Assembly (NCBI RefSeq): GCF_035083965.1
Contig: NC_089724.1
Location: 19,238,974 to 19,302,973 of the forward strand
Source: Branchiostoma lanceolatum
Lineage: Eukaryota > Chordata > Leptocardii > Amphioxiformes > Branchiostomatidae
Direction: 5' to 3'
Length of the DNA: 64,000 nucleotides
The notes beneath the pieces are model-generated. The model searched no databases, was not told where the DNA came from, and saw only the letters and a program-made list of their open reading frames with translations. This document shows, one piece after another, positions 38,669-49,921 of this stretch. Each line of letters starts with the position of its first letter. Within the stretch, counting starts at the first letter, position 1. A program made the translations under genes and the position numbers.

Positions 38669-40444
38669 GTGAGGCTTAAATGTCTAATTTCTTGCGTTGT
38701 TGTAACTTACAAATCTGCCTTTAATACGTCTCAAGACTTAGACAATTTTTCTTAACCTTTTAGCGGCAAAAGCAAGGCCGCTTAGTTCATGTAGCACTGA
38801 AGTGATCTATGACGCAGTACCCGAAATACTCAAATCTTATCGTTAGAATTGTCGGAAAAATCCAGGTGTCAAAAAGTAAGACTTTCTGTTGCAACATGAT
38901 AACAAATTGAATAGTTATAGCGACACATTTTCGTCTCTACGACCCGAAAATTGAAGGGAACAATACTTTTTTGCAGCTTTCGGTAAATCAAAATGGCGAA
39001 CAATTAACATCACTTGTTTGCTAACGTTACGTACACGTCTCTACCAGGAAATGTTTTTAAAAATTTGTTCATTTCAAAGTAAAGTTATCTGGTATATTTG
39101 AAAATGTACGGTTGTTGACGGATTTTTACTTGATTTGATGAGAAGAAAGTGTTTAAAACTTAACCAGAAACAGCGGCAACGCCCTGTTGAATAGCAACAC
39201 CAATTGCAAGTGCGTCACATACGGAAATATGTGTTGGCGCGTGGAGGTCGGGATAGACTAGTTACCATTTCCATGGGCTCTAGTCGTGGTTCCCAATCAA
39301 GAGAAGAATTTTGCTTTTTGCCACTTTTTCGTATGTTAAATAAACCATTGGCCATGCCGCAAGCATTAATGTCTTTCGCATGAAAGCTTAAAAGTGCGAT
39401 TTCTAGTACAAGAATAAATTTCCCTCCAAATCCAGTTTCCTTGCTGGATTGAAATACTGTTAGCAGTGCCTCGTTTTGTTAAGGGGTTGAGTTGCGCCGT
39501 TTTTAGAAATAAACCGTGTGCGAGTGGAAAATCCCGCCTGGGTGTAACTTGGAGTTCCTCTTTTTGGCGCCCACCTTTTTGCAACCACAAAGTTTGTGAA
39601 GAAAACGGAATATCCCTTCCCATGAGGGGATTTTTGTCGGTTGAGTGTTGAAATGCATGACTGTTCGTTTTCTATTCCAGGCGAAGTGACGGTATCCTAC
39701 CTAGATATCACGAACTTTGTCGACAAATCAGTTAGTTTTTGTTTGTTTTCTTTTCCTTACCTGTTGCTAGGGTGTAACTTTGCGATGCTTTGGGTCACTG
39801 GGAACATTGAAAATGTGCAATGCACAGGTCTGGGCATGCAGTGGTGACTGGAATTTTATGCATAGTCACAATCATGGCTTCTATTTATGACTACAATTTT
39901 CAAATATTGTCTCTTTTTCGAGTTGTCCTGACCAGACATTGCTGAATGATATTTTGGGTTGTTCTTTCTCACTCCTGAGTAGCTACGTCACTGAGTACTA
40001 ATGGTGAGATTTAACACTAAAATACCCAGTACAAAAGTCTTGACGCCACAATCTTTAAGACTTCCCGTTGCAACCACTTGACTGATTAATCAAGTAGCAT
40101 TAATTTTCAGAGGACGGAACGTTTATGGATTCAGTTTCGAGCCCTTGCAGCTTCGAAGTATTGCAATAAGTTGTTTAGCTCAGAAGTTGTTATATGCTAC
40201 CCGTGACAAACTTATCGGTGTCCGAATGGAAAGCCCCACTTGAGGGTAACTTACAGTTCCTCTTTTCTGCACCTGCAACGTTATTTAAACATGGGAATAT
40301 CCCTTCTTTGAAAGGCTTTCTGTCCGAGAACTATAGAAATACGTACTCAGTTTCCCCCTAGTATACTGCAACAGAACTATTTTCTGTGTTGCTGAAGTAA
40401 GCCTGATTGTCGTCAGCAAGTGATTACATCTAGTTTTGTTTGTT

Positions 40445-41480
40445 TATTATCTCCATGAAAAATGGAGATATAGTTTTGGGTGTGTCTGTCTGTGTGTGTT
40501 TGTCTGTCTGTCTGTCTGTTTGTGTTTCCGCACTACTGTAGTCAGCATAACTCAAGAACCTTTGGATGGATTACGATGATATTTGGTGTGTAGGCAGGTG
40601 TTGTGAAGCCGAAGTTCAAGGTCAATTTTGGGCCCCCTGGTATATGACCTTGGTACTGCAGCAGAACTTCAATTTTTGTATCTTTTGACCTGGACGTGCT
40701 GTGGTCTTGATTTTTGGGTGGCAGATAGCTTGTGATGTAATAAAGACGTGGTGTAGGTTTGGGCCCCCTAGCAGCTGCAGGGGCGTTTTTGTGAAAATTT
40801 TCTAAGGAGAATAACTGAGCAAAGGAACAACGGATTTCCATGATATTTGGTATGCAGGTAGCTTAGATAGAGATATAAACAATGAAGTGCAAAATTATGC
40901 TACTTAATTTGCATAGCTAATGAGGAAAATCTATATTTGCAGGGTTTTCCATTATCAGACTCAAATACATGTAACGTATGTAGTTTATGGAAAGTGGATC
41001 ATCAACAGATACCAATTATGCAAATAAATTCCTAATTTGCATAATTAATGCAAAACACCATATCTCATCTAATTGGAAAATTATAGGACTGTCAATATGA
41101 TATTTAGTATGCAGGTAGCTTAGACAGAGATATACATAATGTAGTGCAAGTTATGCTAATTGTGAATTAATTTGGATAGCTAATGAGGAAAATCTATATT
41201 TGAAGTGTTTTTCATTATCAGACTCAAATACATGTAACATATGTAGTTTATGGAAAGTGGAGCATCAACAGATACCAATTATGCAAATAAATTCCTAATT
41301 TGCATAATTAATGCTAAAACACCAGAATTCATCTAATTGGAAAATTATAGGACTGTCAATATTGCAACATGTGTAAGTTAGATAAAGGTGTTTATGACCA
41401 AGCATATGTTATGCAAATGTGTAAGTCATTTGCATGAATAGAATTGTTCATGGAGATATGAGGTCGTGGAACTCTTGTTT
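40445..41480. repeat. Repeat family X, long copy in the first intron of small gene 3
   Basis: Starts TTATCTCCATGAAAAATGGA and ends 'catggagatatgaggtcgtg' then 'gaactcttgttt'. It contains an internal direct duplication of about 265 bp: 'gataccaattatgcaaataa' at about 41009 and again at about 41272. Confidence 0.65.
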
Positions 41481-41681
41481 GGGGTCGTTTCTGTCGCTAA
41501 GCAGCTAATGTGGAACTCAAGCCGAGCACTTGATTTTGCGGTGTTGCGTTATGGTCAATAAATGAGAATTAGGCGGTGGTAAATCCCGTGGATGGTCACC
41601 TGGGAACTTTGAAATGCGCGATGCAAATATACATCATCTTTATCAGATATTGTTTATTTTTCACAGAAAGCGCCAGTCGCC

Positions 41682-42382
41682 ATGCCTAACCCTGACGAGA
41701 AAGACAAAGACAAGGACAAGAACAACGACAAGGGCAAGGTACAGTCAGCTTTTCAAAATTGATTTATTTCCTTCACCAAGAAGGTTATGTTTTCGGTGCC
41801 GTTTGTTTGTGTTTCTGTTTGCCTGTTTGTGGAGAGGATATTTGATATGTGGGTAGGCAAAACAAAGGTTAAGTAGCCTCCTAGCGGTTTTCTAAGGCCA
41901 TGCAGCTAAACATTTTATAGTTTAGATATCACGAGTTCTGAACAGGCAATGGTCGTGACTTGTGAGTGGTGGATAGCACTTGGGCAGAAAGTGCGTGGCG
42001 CAGGTTTGGGCCCCCAGTTTCTTTGGAACTGCAGAACTACCCAATAACCACGAGAAACATCTCCATCAACAGCTTCTCGATTATGCTATTCACATAGCCA
42101 GTCCACCATAGCAAATCCGAAAACATGACCTCCTTGCGAATGTGATTATCATTCTTTGGCGAAGGTATGAGACCCTTGACGTTTAGTATTTTACCATTAA
42201 TATTTTAGTTCACTTGTCATTTCATAGTTTCTTTTCATTGTCAAAAGCCGCATAAGAAAATCTTTTCCACCACGTGACTTTCAAAAACATTTTGCCTGAA
42301 GCTGAATTGTTCCCTCCTTCCACAGGATCCCAGTCCTCCGCCTCCGGATCCGACTCCGCCCAGCGGCCGGAACCAGCAGTAA
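41682..42382 (+). CDS. Small gene 3: 37-aa Lys/Asp- then Pro-rich peptide
   Basis: Coding exons 41682-41738 and 42326-42382, phase 0, with a 5' untranslated exon ending at 38668 spliced to 41667. The first coding exon gives a charged run (MPNPDEKDKDKDKNNDKGK), the second a Pro-rich tail (DPSPPPPDPTPPSGRNQQ). No signal peptide or membrane segment. Small gene 4 has the same three-exon plan, a similar promoter and first exon, the same C-terminal DPxPP...RNxQ pattern and the same 3' end. That makes a real gene more likely than chance, although the coding part is very short. Function unknown. A repeat copy (41765-42180) sits in its second intron and a mobile element (42617-43084) in its 3' untranslated region. 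Confidence 0.6.
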
Positions 42383-42616
42383 TGCTGCAGCTCCAACCAT
42401 AGTGCCGTGGTATTCTTTTAATCTTGCAGCACTGAGAGCGATGGTCTCCTGGAGCATCTACACTCAAGAGTTAGAACTGAGCTTAGTAGCTTTTGCAACA
42501 TATAATCACTTAGGAGAGCACATAAAAGCGTAAATTCCCTGTTGCTACACCCACGATTGTATCATAGAATGTGTCTATCCATCTCCGCGAATATCATGCA
42601 TGCATTTCGTTAAAAG

Positions 42617-43084
42617 CCTAGGAAAAAATGTTGTTATTCCGGTTATAATTACCCGACCGACCCCAGCAAAAACCTTCAGACCCTAGCCTTTCAGTCAGTC
42701 GCTGGCAAGGGGTGGGCATGCAAGGGACTTAAAAGGTTCTATCTCAGTGATGAAATTCAAAAACAGACTTCCTGTACTTCATACTCTGTTAACAGCTGAT
42801 TAGAGCTTTGAACTGTTAATGTAAGCTTGTGTAGTAAACATGATGCTTCTTTGTTCAGTTTATCAATATACTCGTGCTTGTGTAAGGTGTATCTGATAAT
42901 CACAAGATGATGTTGAAAATGCCAATGTCCGATGCATTCAGTTTTATATTGCTAAAATGTATTTCTTTGATCACTTCGGCCGAAATCTAAAAAAAGAAAC
43001 AATAGAATACTTACCTACTGACCCGAATGTTCTCAGGACCGTAACCGGAAACACAACATGCAATTTTTCCTAGGTCTGAAAAGT
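42617..43084. mobile_element. Terminal-inverted-repeat element (CCTAGG family) in the 3' UTR of small gene 3
   Basis: Left end 'cctaggaaaaaatgttgtta' then 'ttccggtta'. Right end 'gtaaccggaaacacaacatg' then 'caatttttcctagg'. It lies between the stop codon (42382) and the poly(A) signal (43266). Small gene 4 lacks it, so it inserted after the duplication, or was lost there. Same family as 20854-21422. Confidence 0.65.
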
Positions 43085-43265
43085 GGTGTCAATGTTAGTG
43101 GCCTGGCTGATCAATGTAAAGACAAGGCATTCCATGTGACCATGATTTTGTGGATGTTGTCAAAACACCATAGCGAGAACTATCAGAGCAAAGTCTACAT
43201 ATGTCAATCTTGTTGGTCACACTTGACAGCTGGCCACGAGCTCGGTAAGATCAGCATGATGCTGG

Positions 43266-43271
43266 AATAAA
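43266..43271 (+). terminator. Poly(A) signal of small gene 3
   Basis: AATAAA within 'gatgctggaataaagacact'. The same context recurs at 47791-47796 after small gene 4, and both are preceded by 'agcgagaactatcagagca'. This conservation in both duplicates sets the 3' ends. Confidence 0.65.
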
Positions 43272-43552
43272 GACACTGACTATCTTGACCCATTGATTTA
43301 TTTCTAAAACCTTATATTAGGCCACACCATATTCATTTTATGGATGACGTCCTCTGAAGACCACAAAACTAATGCGCGCAGGCGAAAATGTGTGTCCTAT
43401 TACTAACATGTATACTTAGTACATGTATATGGTTGCTCCCTTGTCGCTACAGTGCATTATGATTAGCGAACATATACAAAACGACGACGAACATAAAAGT
43501 GACTGTAACATGTAACCTTCGTACCTCAATTTGTTACATTAAGACACGACAT

Positions 43553-43790
43553 AGTTTGGATGAGGTGGTATGGTTTCTATGTGGATTTTCCCAACCAATC
43601 AGCAAAATTGCGGAGCCTTCGGAAATACCCGACAATGAATAGGTCGTACGTAATGCTATTGTGTCGGGTTTATATAACGGCAACGATCATAAAGGTGACG
43701 TCACATGACACGGCTAGCTACATGTAGTGATTACGAGTCAGAAAGTTTCCCTATCTGCCCTTTCAAATGGCACCTTGCGTGCAATGGTGC
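43553..43790 (+). promoter_or_regulatory. Orphan promoter copy before small gene 4
   Basis: 'gtttggatgaggtggtatgg', CCAATCAGCAAA (CCAAT at 43595-43599), 'gagccttcggaaatacccga', 'caatgaatagg', 'tacgtaatgct' and TATATAA at 43671-43677. Like the copy at 34382 it leads to 'cacggctagctac', so the two orphans share sequence past the TATA box. No coding exon was found before the next promoter. Confidence 0.55.
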
Positions 43791-44217
43791 TGATCATGAA
43801 AAGAACGTACATACGTCATGCACTTAACCTCTGTTCACACCATATTGATGCAAAGGGCGCATGGGCAGTTCCACATGTAGTGAGACAGGCTTGTTTTTCT
43901 CATTGATTCATTTCATATCATACGGGTACCACGAGTCTTGAGGGGTTGGGTAACGGGCACGCTGTGGAGGGGGTATGTCCTGCACTGGCGGAATAGTTCT
44001 TATCAATGGAGTTATGAATATCCGAATATGAATATCCGAATTTGAACCTCTTTGACGTTTCCAGGCGTCAGCTTACCAAACTTCACCTAGCTCGGCGACT
44101 TGCAATAAGGTAATTCCCCTTACATCTTTAAACTTATTGCGCATGAGGGAAAAACCAGCAAGTAGCCGGGTAGGTCTGAACTTAGACGTGATCGTGTTAC
44201 GTTGAACGATTTCACAA

Positions 44218-44381
44218 CCAATCAGCTTGTCTTATCTTCAACCACGTGCATATTTCAGCCAATCATCGATCCTCCCAATGCTTAAACTGATATATGAGGG
44301 AGAAGTTTGCCAGATAACGACACTAGTTCTGCTACGCAGTTGATCTTGAAAAAAAGGTTTGCGTCCGTGAACGAACGTCAG
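44218..44381 (+). promoter_or_regulatory. Promoter and non-coding first exon of small gene 4
   Basis: CCAATCAGC (CCAAT at 44218-44222), a CACGTG E-box at 44243-44248, a second CCAAT at 44259-44263 and a weak TATA-like TATATGAG near 44291. The untranslated exon ends 'gaacgaacgtcag' at 44381 with GTAAGC donor. Confidence 0.6.
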
Positions 44382-46717
44382 GTAAGCCATATTTCTTTGT
44401 CACTTAAATCTTGTCACAAGTTTCTTGTGTCGCCATAACATTTTGTATCTTCTTTTAATCGCAAGACCGTCCCTACTGTTTGTAGTTTCAGATGATGTTT
44501 TTTTAACTTTTATGTAACGTTAAATGGCAATGGCGATAAATGGCCGAAATGCTATCATAAAACTCGCTGGGACAATCTTAATGCCAAAAAGTATGGTCGG
44601 TGCGGAAACGTTTTGATATTACAACATGGCCAGTTGAACTCTTAAAGAGAGATTTCTCACGGTCGCTAGCTCCTAACATTGAGGGAAATAAAAGGTTCTA
44701 CCGTCCCAACTTTGAAAAAAGAAATAGTGTACATTTACTAATTGCTTACTGGAATGTGTACATCTCTTCGTTTATATTTTACTAGAACAAACCCAGTCAT
44801 AAATCTATGCTAGTGCTAGTCTAGTGCAACAACTTGCTTGCGAACGCTTAAGAATGTGGTTTCCGGTAAGAAATTATCATTTCCATCAGTTCATGCAAAC
44901 TTGGGCTAGTGAGGCACCGTTTATGCTACAGAATATATTGTGGCAAGTTTCGCTAAAACTAGACATAGTATGAGCGAAACTTGTAGTTCCTCCTTTCCGC
45001 TCCAATGATAGAGAACTTGGATGTCTCTTCCCAATGTCTTTCGTGCGGAAAAGTGTTGAAATAACCACGGATTATTCTATTCCACATTGAAGCGATCGTA
45101 TTTCATTTTGATTTATCAGGTTATATTGTCGATAAAGTCTTTAATTTCAGATAATTTTTGTTTGTTTTGTTGAGTATACTTGTTGCTAGGGCTATAACGC
45201 AATGGGTACTAGGTGACGTAATGGGGATTCCCATTACTCACGGGGAACTGTAAGTGCGCAGTACAAGTACAATGTATGCCTGACTGGAATCTTATGTGCC
45301 ATTACTATCCTGATTTCTTATAGTCATCTTTAACTACGATCATCAGTTTGTATCATAGCATTGGTACCGGTAACAGTGGCTCTTTTTGTTATACACGAAT
45401 TTCTAGTCAAACGAAAAAAAAAATGCTTTAACAGAAAAGTGACCGTGAATATCCCATGTATCGTCTAACGCCATGACATTGCGCAAATGGGAACCCCCAC
45501 TTGGGTTCAAGTTGCAGTTCCTATTTTAGTGGGCATGGGAATATCCTTTCAATTATTCAAAGGAAAATACAAATGAATACTCTGTTTTGTCGTTCTAAGA
45601 AATATTTCGTAGAAATATTAGATTTTGGTGCCAGGTTTATCGTTATTTTTGTACCCAGTTTGTTCCAGCTCTTTATTTGTTTATCGGGGGAATCTTTGTT
45701 GTTGCTAAGGTGTAAGGTTACGCCTTCCTTTGAGGCAATGATTGACAGCAGGCGACGGGAAATCCCATTTCTCATTGGTAACCTTCCGAGTGCGTAGACT
45801 ACTACGCATGTGTGGTCTATATGCGCATGCGTGCTATGAATCTTTATGTACATTTCTAACTGATTGTTAAGACCCTACGGTACATATAAGTCATCTCGAG
45901 TTGCAAAGCGAGACTACGTTCAAATGTCATCACCAGAGTCAACGCCATCTGAGCTCGTAAACAACATTTTATCTGAATATTTTTAGCCACATGATCGGTC
46001 TTGACTGTGTGTGACCATGAGTTTGGAATTCTGTGGGAAACTTCCAATATAACCTGAGCTGCCGAGGGAGGAAAACCTAAGCTAGAATGCATTTTTTTTT
46101 CAAAACTTTGCTTCTGCGTCTTCTTCTTACATGTCTTACGTATACCCGTAAGTCCCCGGCCTCATCCAGAATCTCCTATTTTGAGCCATAACGATATACT
46201 GTAAATCCTTAGATAACTATCCACATGAACAAAACAAAAAAACGTTTATTATACCTTTACAGGTGATACCCTCCTAAATATTAGCTGATGGGGAGCATAT
46301 TTGGGTAAGAGTGAAGTCATTTTCGCTGCTCTCTCTGTTATAGAAATCCAACAAAGCATGGAAATCAACACACTTGGTGTTATTCAAATGTTGCTGGTTT
46401 GAAAGTACCTAAGATGACATCAAGCTTTGACAACAGCTCTTGTCCATGTCTTAATTCTGTCTCTCTCAATAATTGATGTTCAAAACGCAAACAAATGACA
46501 ACAAATAAATGAGTTTCTGTTGTAAATCCTACAAGGCATCGTAACATGTGTTTTTCCAAGTGAGACTGAATACCTTTTTGATGTACCATCATATTGTTAT
46601 ACTCAACGCTAAGTAGCTTTGTGATTAAACTAAAGACTGACTTGCATTTTGGAATTCCCACCATACGTGCGAGAGATATTTACTATTTGTCTACTAATTT
46701 ACAGAAAACCAGACACC

Positions 46718-47199
46718 ATGTCCGAACCAAAGCCGACCACAAACACCGGGGGCTCACCGGGAACACCGGGCCAGGGCCAAGGCCAGGTAAAGACCTGGCG
46801 TTTGATCATGTTAAACGATAGAATCATAAGGATATTGCGTCCTTACATGGTATAAATATTGCAAAAGGAGACGTAGTTTTTGTTTCTTGATTTTGCATCT
46901 ATAGCTTTGAAACGCCATAGCTCAATCATGGGTAGTTGAGGTGGTTCATCTAGTTTCCTTTCGACAAGTCTTTTGTGAATATGGCATTAATTGGAGGGAC
47001 ACTTTTTCAAGTATCACGATTTCTCATGCCAGGTTCACATCCATGCCTATGACTATGCATGTCATGTGTCTTTTCTATTGTTACCACGGTGATAACATTG
47101 TAGTCAATAGAAATTACTTATTCCTTTATGGTACAGGGTGGGCCAGCCCCTGCTAAGCCTGATCCGGCGCCTCCCAACAAGCCGAGGAACCCGCAGTGA
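46718..47199 (+). CDS. Small gene 4: 43-aa Gly/Pro-rich peptide (paralog of gene 3)
   Basis: Coding exons 46718-46786 and 47137-47199, phase 0, donor GTAAAG and acceptor TACAG; the coding exon begins at 46705 after a 2.3-kb intron. The N-terminal part is Gly/Pro/Gln-rich (MSEPKPTTNTGGSP, then GTPGQGQGQ). The C-terminal part (GGPAPAKPDPAPPNKPRNPQ) resembles that of gene 3. The two peptides have diverged strongly in exon 1 (charged versus Gly-rich), while promoter, first exon and 3' end remain recognisable. No domain, signal peptide or membrane segment. Function unknown. Confidence 0.6.
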
Positions 47200-47790
47200 C
47201 GTCATGCTCCAGGTAAACCAGCGATGCGGTGACGTTCCTCTCATCTTCCAGCACCGCTGTTGTGGAGCCACTCTAGCCCAGAGCCCCCTCGTGAACTTGA
47301 GTTTGTGTGAATTTGAACGCTTTAGTCGCTTGTTAGGAGAGCACAAAAGAGTGTGGATTTCAAGTTCCTATGCCTTTGGCACGTTTTTCCATGCATGACG
47401 CGATAACTGCTATCATCTAGCGCACTGTAAGGGGCTTGGCTGATTGTTATATAAAGACGAGACACATGCACAATGTTAAATATCAAAGTTAGATAGCGAG
47501 AACTATCAGAGCAGAACATATGCAACATCAATGTAACAAAAAGTATTATGATCAATTGTTTTTCCTGTCTCATCAGTTTATCATGCCGGCATCGTTGGTT
47601 TATTTTCAAACTCACTGATGCATAACAACACAACATCAGCAACATAGCAACACCCAATTTGTACATAGAGTCTGAGTATCAACAACGCAACTTTAAACTC
47701 ATGGTAACAGGATCAGGTTGGTCACCCGTGATAGACAGCCAATATAAAATCATTTTGAATGTAGAATCTGATGTAGAATCATGATGCTGG

Positions 47791-47796
47791 AATAAA
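47791..47796 (+). terminator. Poly(A) signal of small gene 4
   Basis: AATAAA in 'gatgctggaataaagactcg', the counterpart of the signal at 43266. Confidence 0.6.
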
Positions 47797-47819
47797 GACT
47801 CGCTTCTATCTCGAGACCT

Positions 47820-49900
47820 ATTGATTTATTTCTGTAACCTTACATTTGCGTCGTGTATTTATTACTAAAACTACTTGAACCCCACTATACATACAGGTGC
47901 GGAAGCAAATTAGGTGACACAATGGGAAATATAAAGCTTTTCCCAGACCGATAATTAAGCATGTATGTACCCTTTCTACAGTGGATTAACAACTCAAGCG
48001 GAGTTTCAGTAACTGAGTAAGCCTTAAGCTTAGGCGTACTTTATGATGGGCTGATGCAAACGTCGGGTCCATGCAAGCTAACGGACGAACGGTAGCAAGA
48101 CGTGCTGTTGTCACTCCATGATACATGTGCGTTTACATTTGGAACCGCGGTATGGCAATGCCAGCCCTTTATTTGTCAAACATGTCAATTGCACCATATT
48201 TGTACACGCCTTTGTAAAGATTCGGCGTGTATAGAGCACGTTCCTTAGGAATCGTCCTAAAACTTCTATCCAATCAAATGAGCCTTCATCCAGCTTACTA
48301 TTTTTCTTCTTCAAATCCGTGGTAGATTAAATGGGTGTTTCTTCTCACATGAGGGCGAATCCCTTTACTAACCACATTAGGAGATGGCAGGTCACGCAGA
48401 CATGCACACGAATAGGTTTACAAGTGTATCCCTAGGGTAGGTCTGATACGCTTTCTTCCCAGTATGAAAAGGTGACGTGTATTACTACATGTGGGATACT
48501 TCCCCTTGATTTACTGAACATTAGTATTCATCGAATTCCCATGTACAATTTCTAACAACTGAAGTCAATATAATCTTAATGGGGAGTCGGACATGAGAAG
48601 TGTTGTGACCTTGAGCCGACCATTGCTTAGAATTTGAAAGGAATAAACCACGCAGTAATAACTGATGAAAACGAACTTCGTGCCGCAGCCGCAATTTCAC
48701 GTCTTTTAAGAGTAATTTGCAGTGATCATTTGATAGAAATAATCACTGCAAATAACTCTGTGGGTCGAGACGGCCACGCACGCACGCATGTTGGTACAAT
48801 ACGCATGCGCTGTGCCATTGATGATGCCGCCATAAGCATTCAGAACGACCTCTACGGGAAAAGAGGTGAACAGTGTCAGTGGTGGGGTTTCTAAAATCCA
48901 CTTACGGTTCGACGTGCCTGCGGACAGAGCATGCTTCTTGTACTGATGGGGACGATAAGGAAATGACTTGATCAAAGGCATTTGTTGCCCAAGGCTACGT
49001 CTGAAGGGATATAAAAAAATAGAAATGCTTTTGAAAAAGCGCGAGAATTCAATAAAAGGTGCATGATATGGTAGCAGGGATCAAAGAACAGATTAAATTA
49101 AAACAATAAGAAAGTACATGGCAATCGGGGGAGGTGAATATTCGCCCCTTCTGCAGCGCCGCTTGGGTGGAGGGGATCTCCCAGACGTAACGTTACAGGT
49201 AATGGAGTAATACCATCAAAACCCTATCTACAGAAGAAAGCTTTGTTTCAAAATGTGAACTTTTTTTACAAAATGTGGAAGTTCTGGTCACAATGCATAC
49301 GTATATATGGGACAGCATCGGACCATTGACTTGAGTACGAACATTTGTGGAATGGAGCCTCATCTTCATCTAATCTGCCAACGCAACATGCAATGTTACC
49401 TTCACATTTATAAGCTAGCAACAAGTAACGTTAAATACCATGACCGAATCCCGATGCCACATCAACACTCGTTTACCAGAATCTTACCCACGATGGCTGA
49501 AATCATTTGTATCCAGTCTACTAGACCAGGCGGCCTGTCGTCTTTTCAAGTTGAAAATCCATTTAACCTGACAGTTATACTATCTGTTCATTTTGATAAC
49601 ATGAGGGTTGTTCCATTTTTTGACAGGCGCCAAGAACAGTGTAGAGTTACCTTGAAATCGCACAGACAAGACTTTATTCTTTTCATTTTGCTCACGTAAC
49701 AGGTACTTTTCCTCTCCTTTACGTACGTAACGCTAAGTCGTTCGGGCACTTGAAAATGACGTGCGCTTTTACGTGGAATGATCTGTTGCGCAAGCTCCAC
49801 CTGCATTCACTGACTGGTAGCCTATCTGGGACGATCATTCATTTACATTGAACAAACCGCACAGTCTAGAGGACTTAAGGTTTCGCACTCATCACGCCGA
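47820..49900. other. Gene-free stretch between small gene 4 and the orphan GPCR
   Basis: No exon or element was recognised. One short inverted repeat, 'agtaatttgcagtgat' against 'atcactgcaaataact', lies at 48711-48757. Confidence 0.4.
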
Positions 49901-49921
49901 CAGCGCTGGATACTGGCCAAC

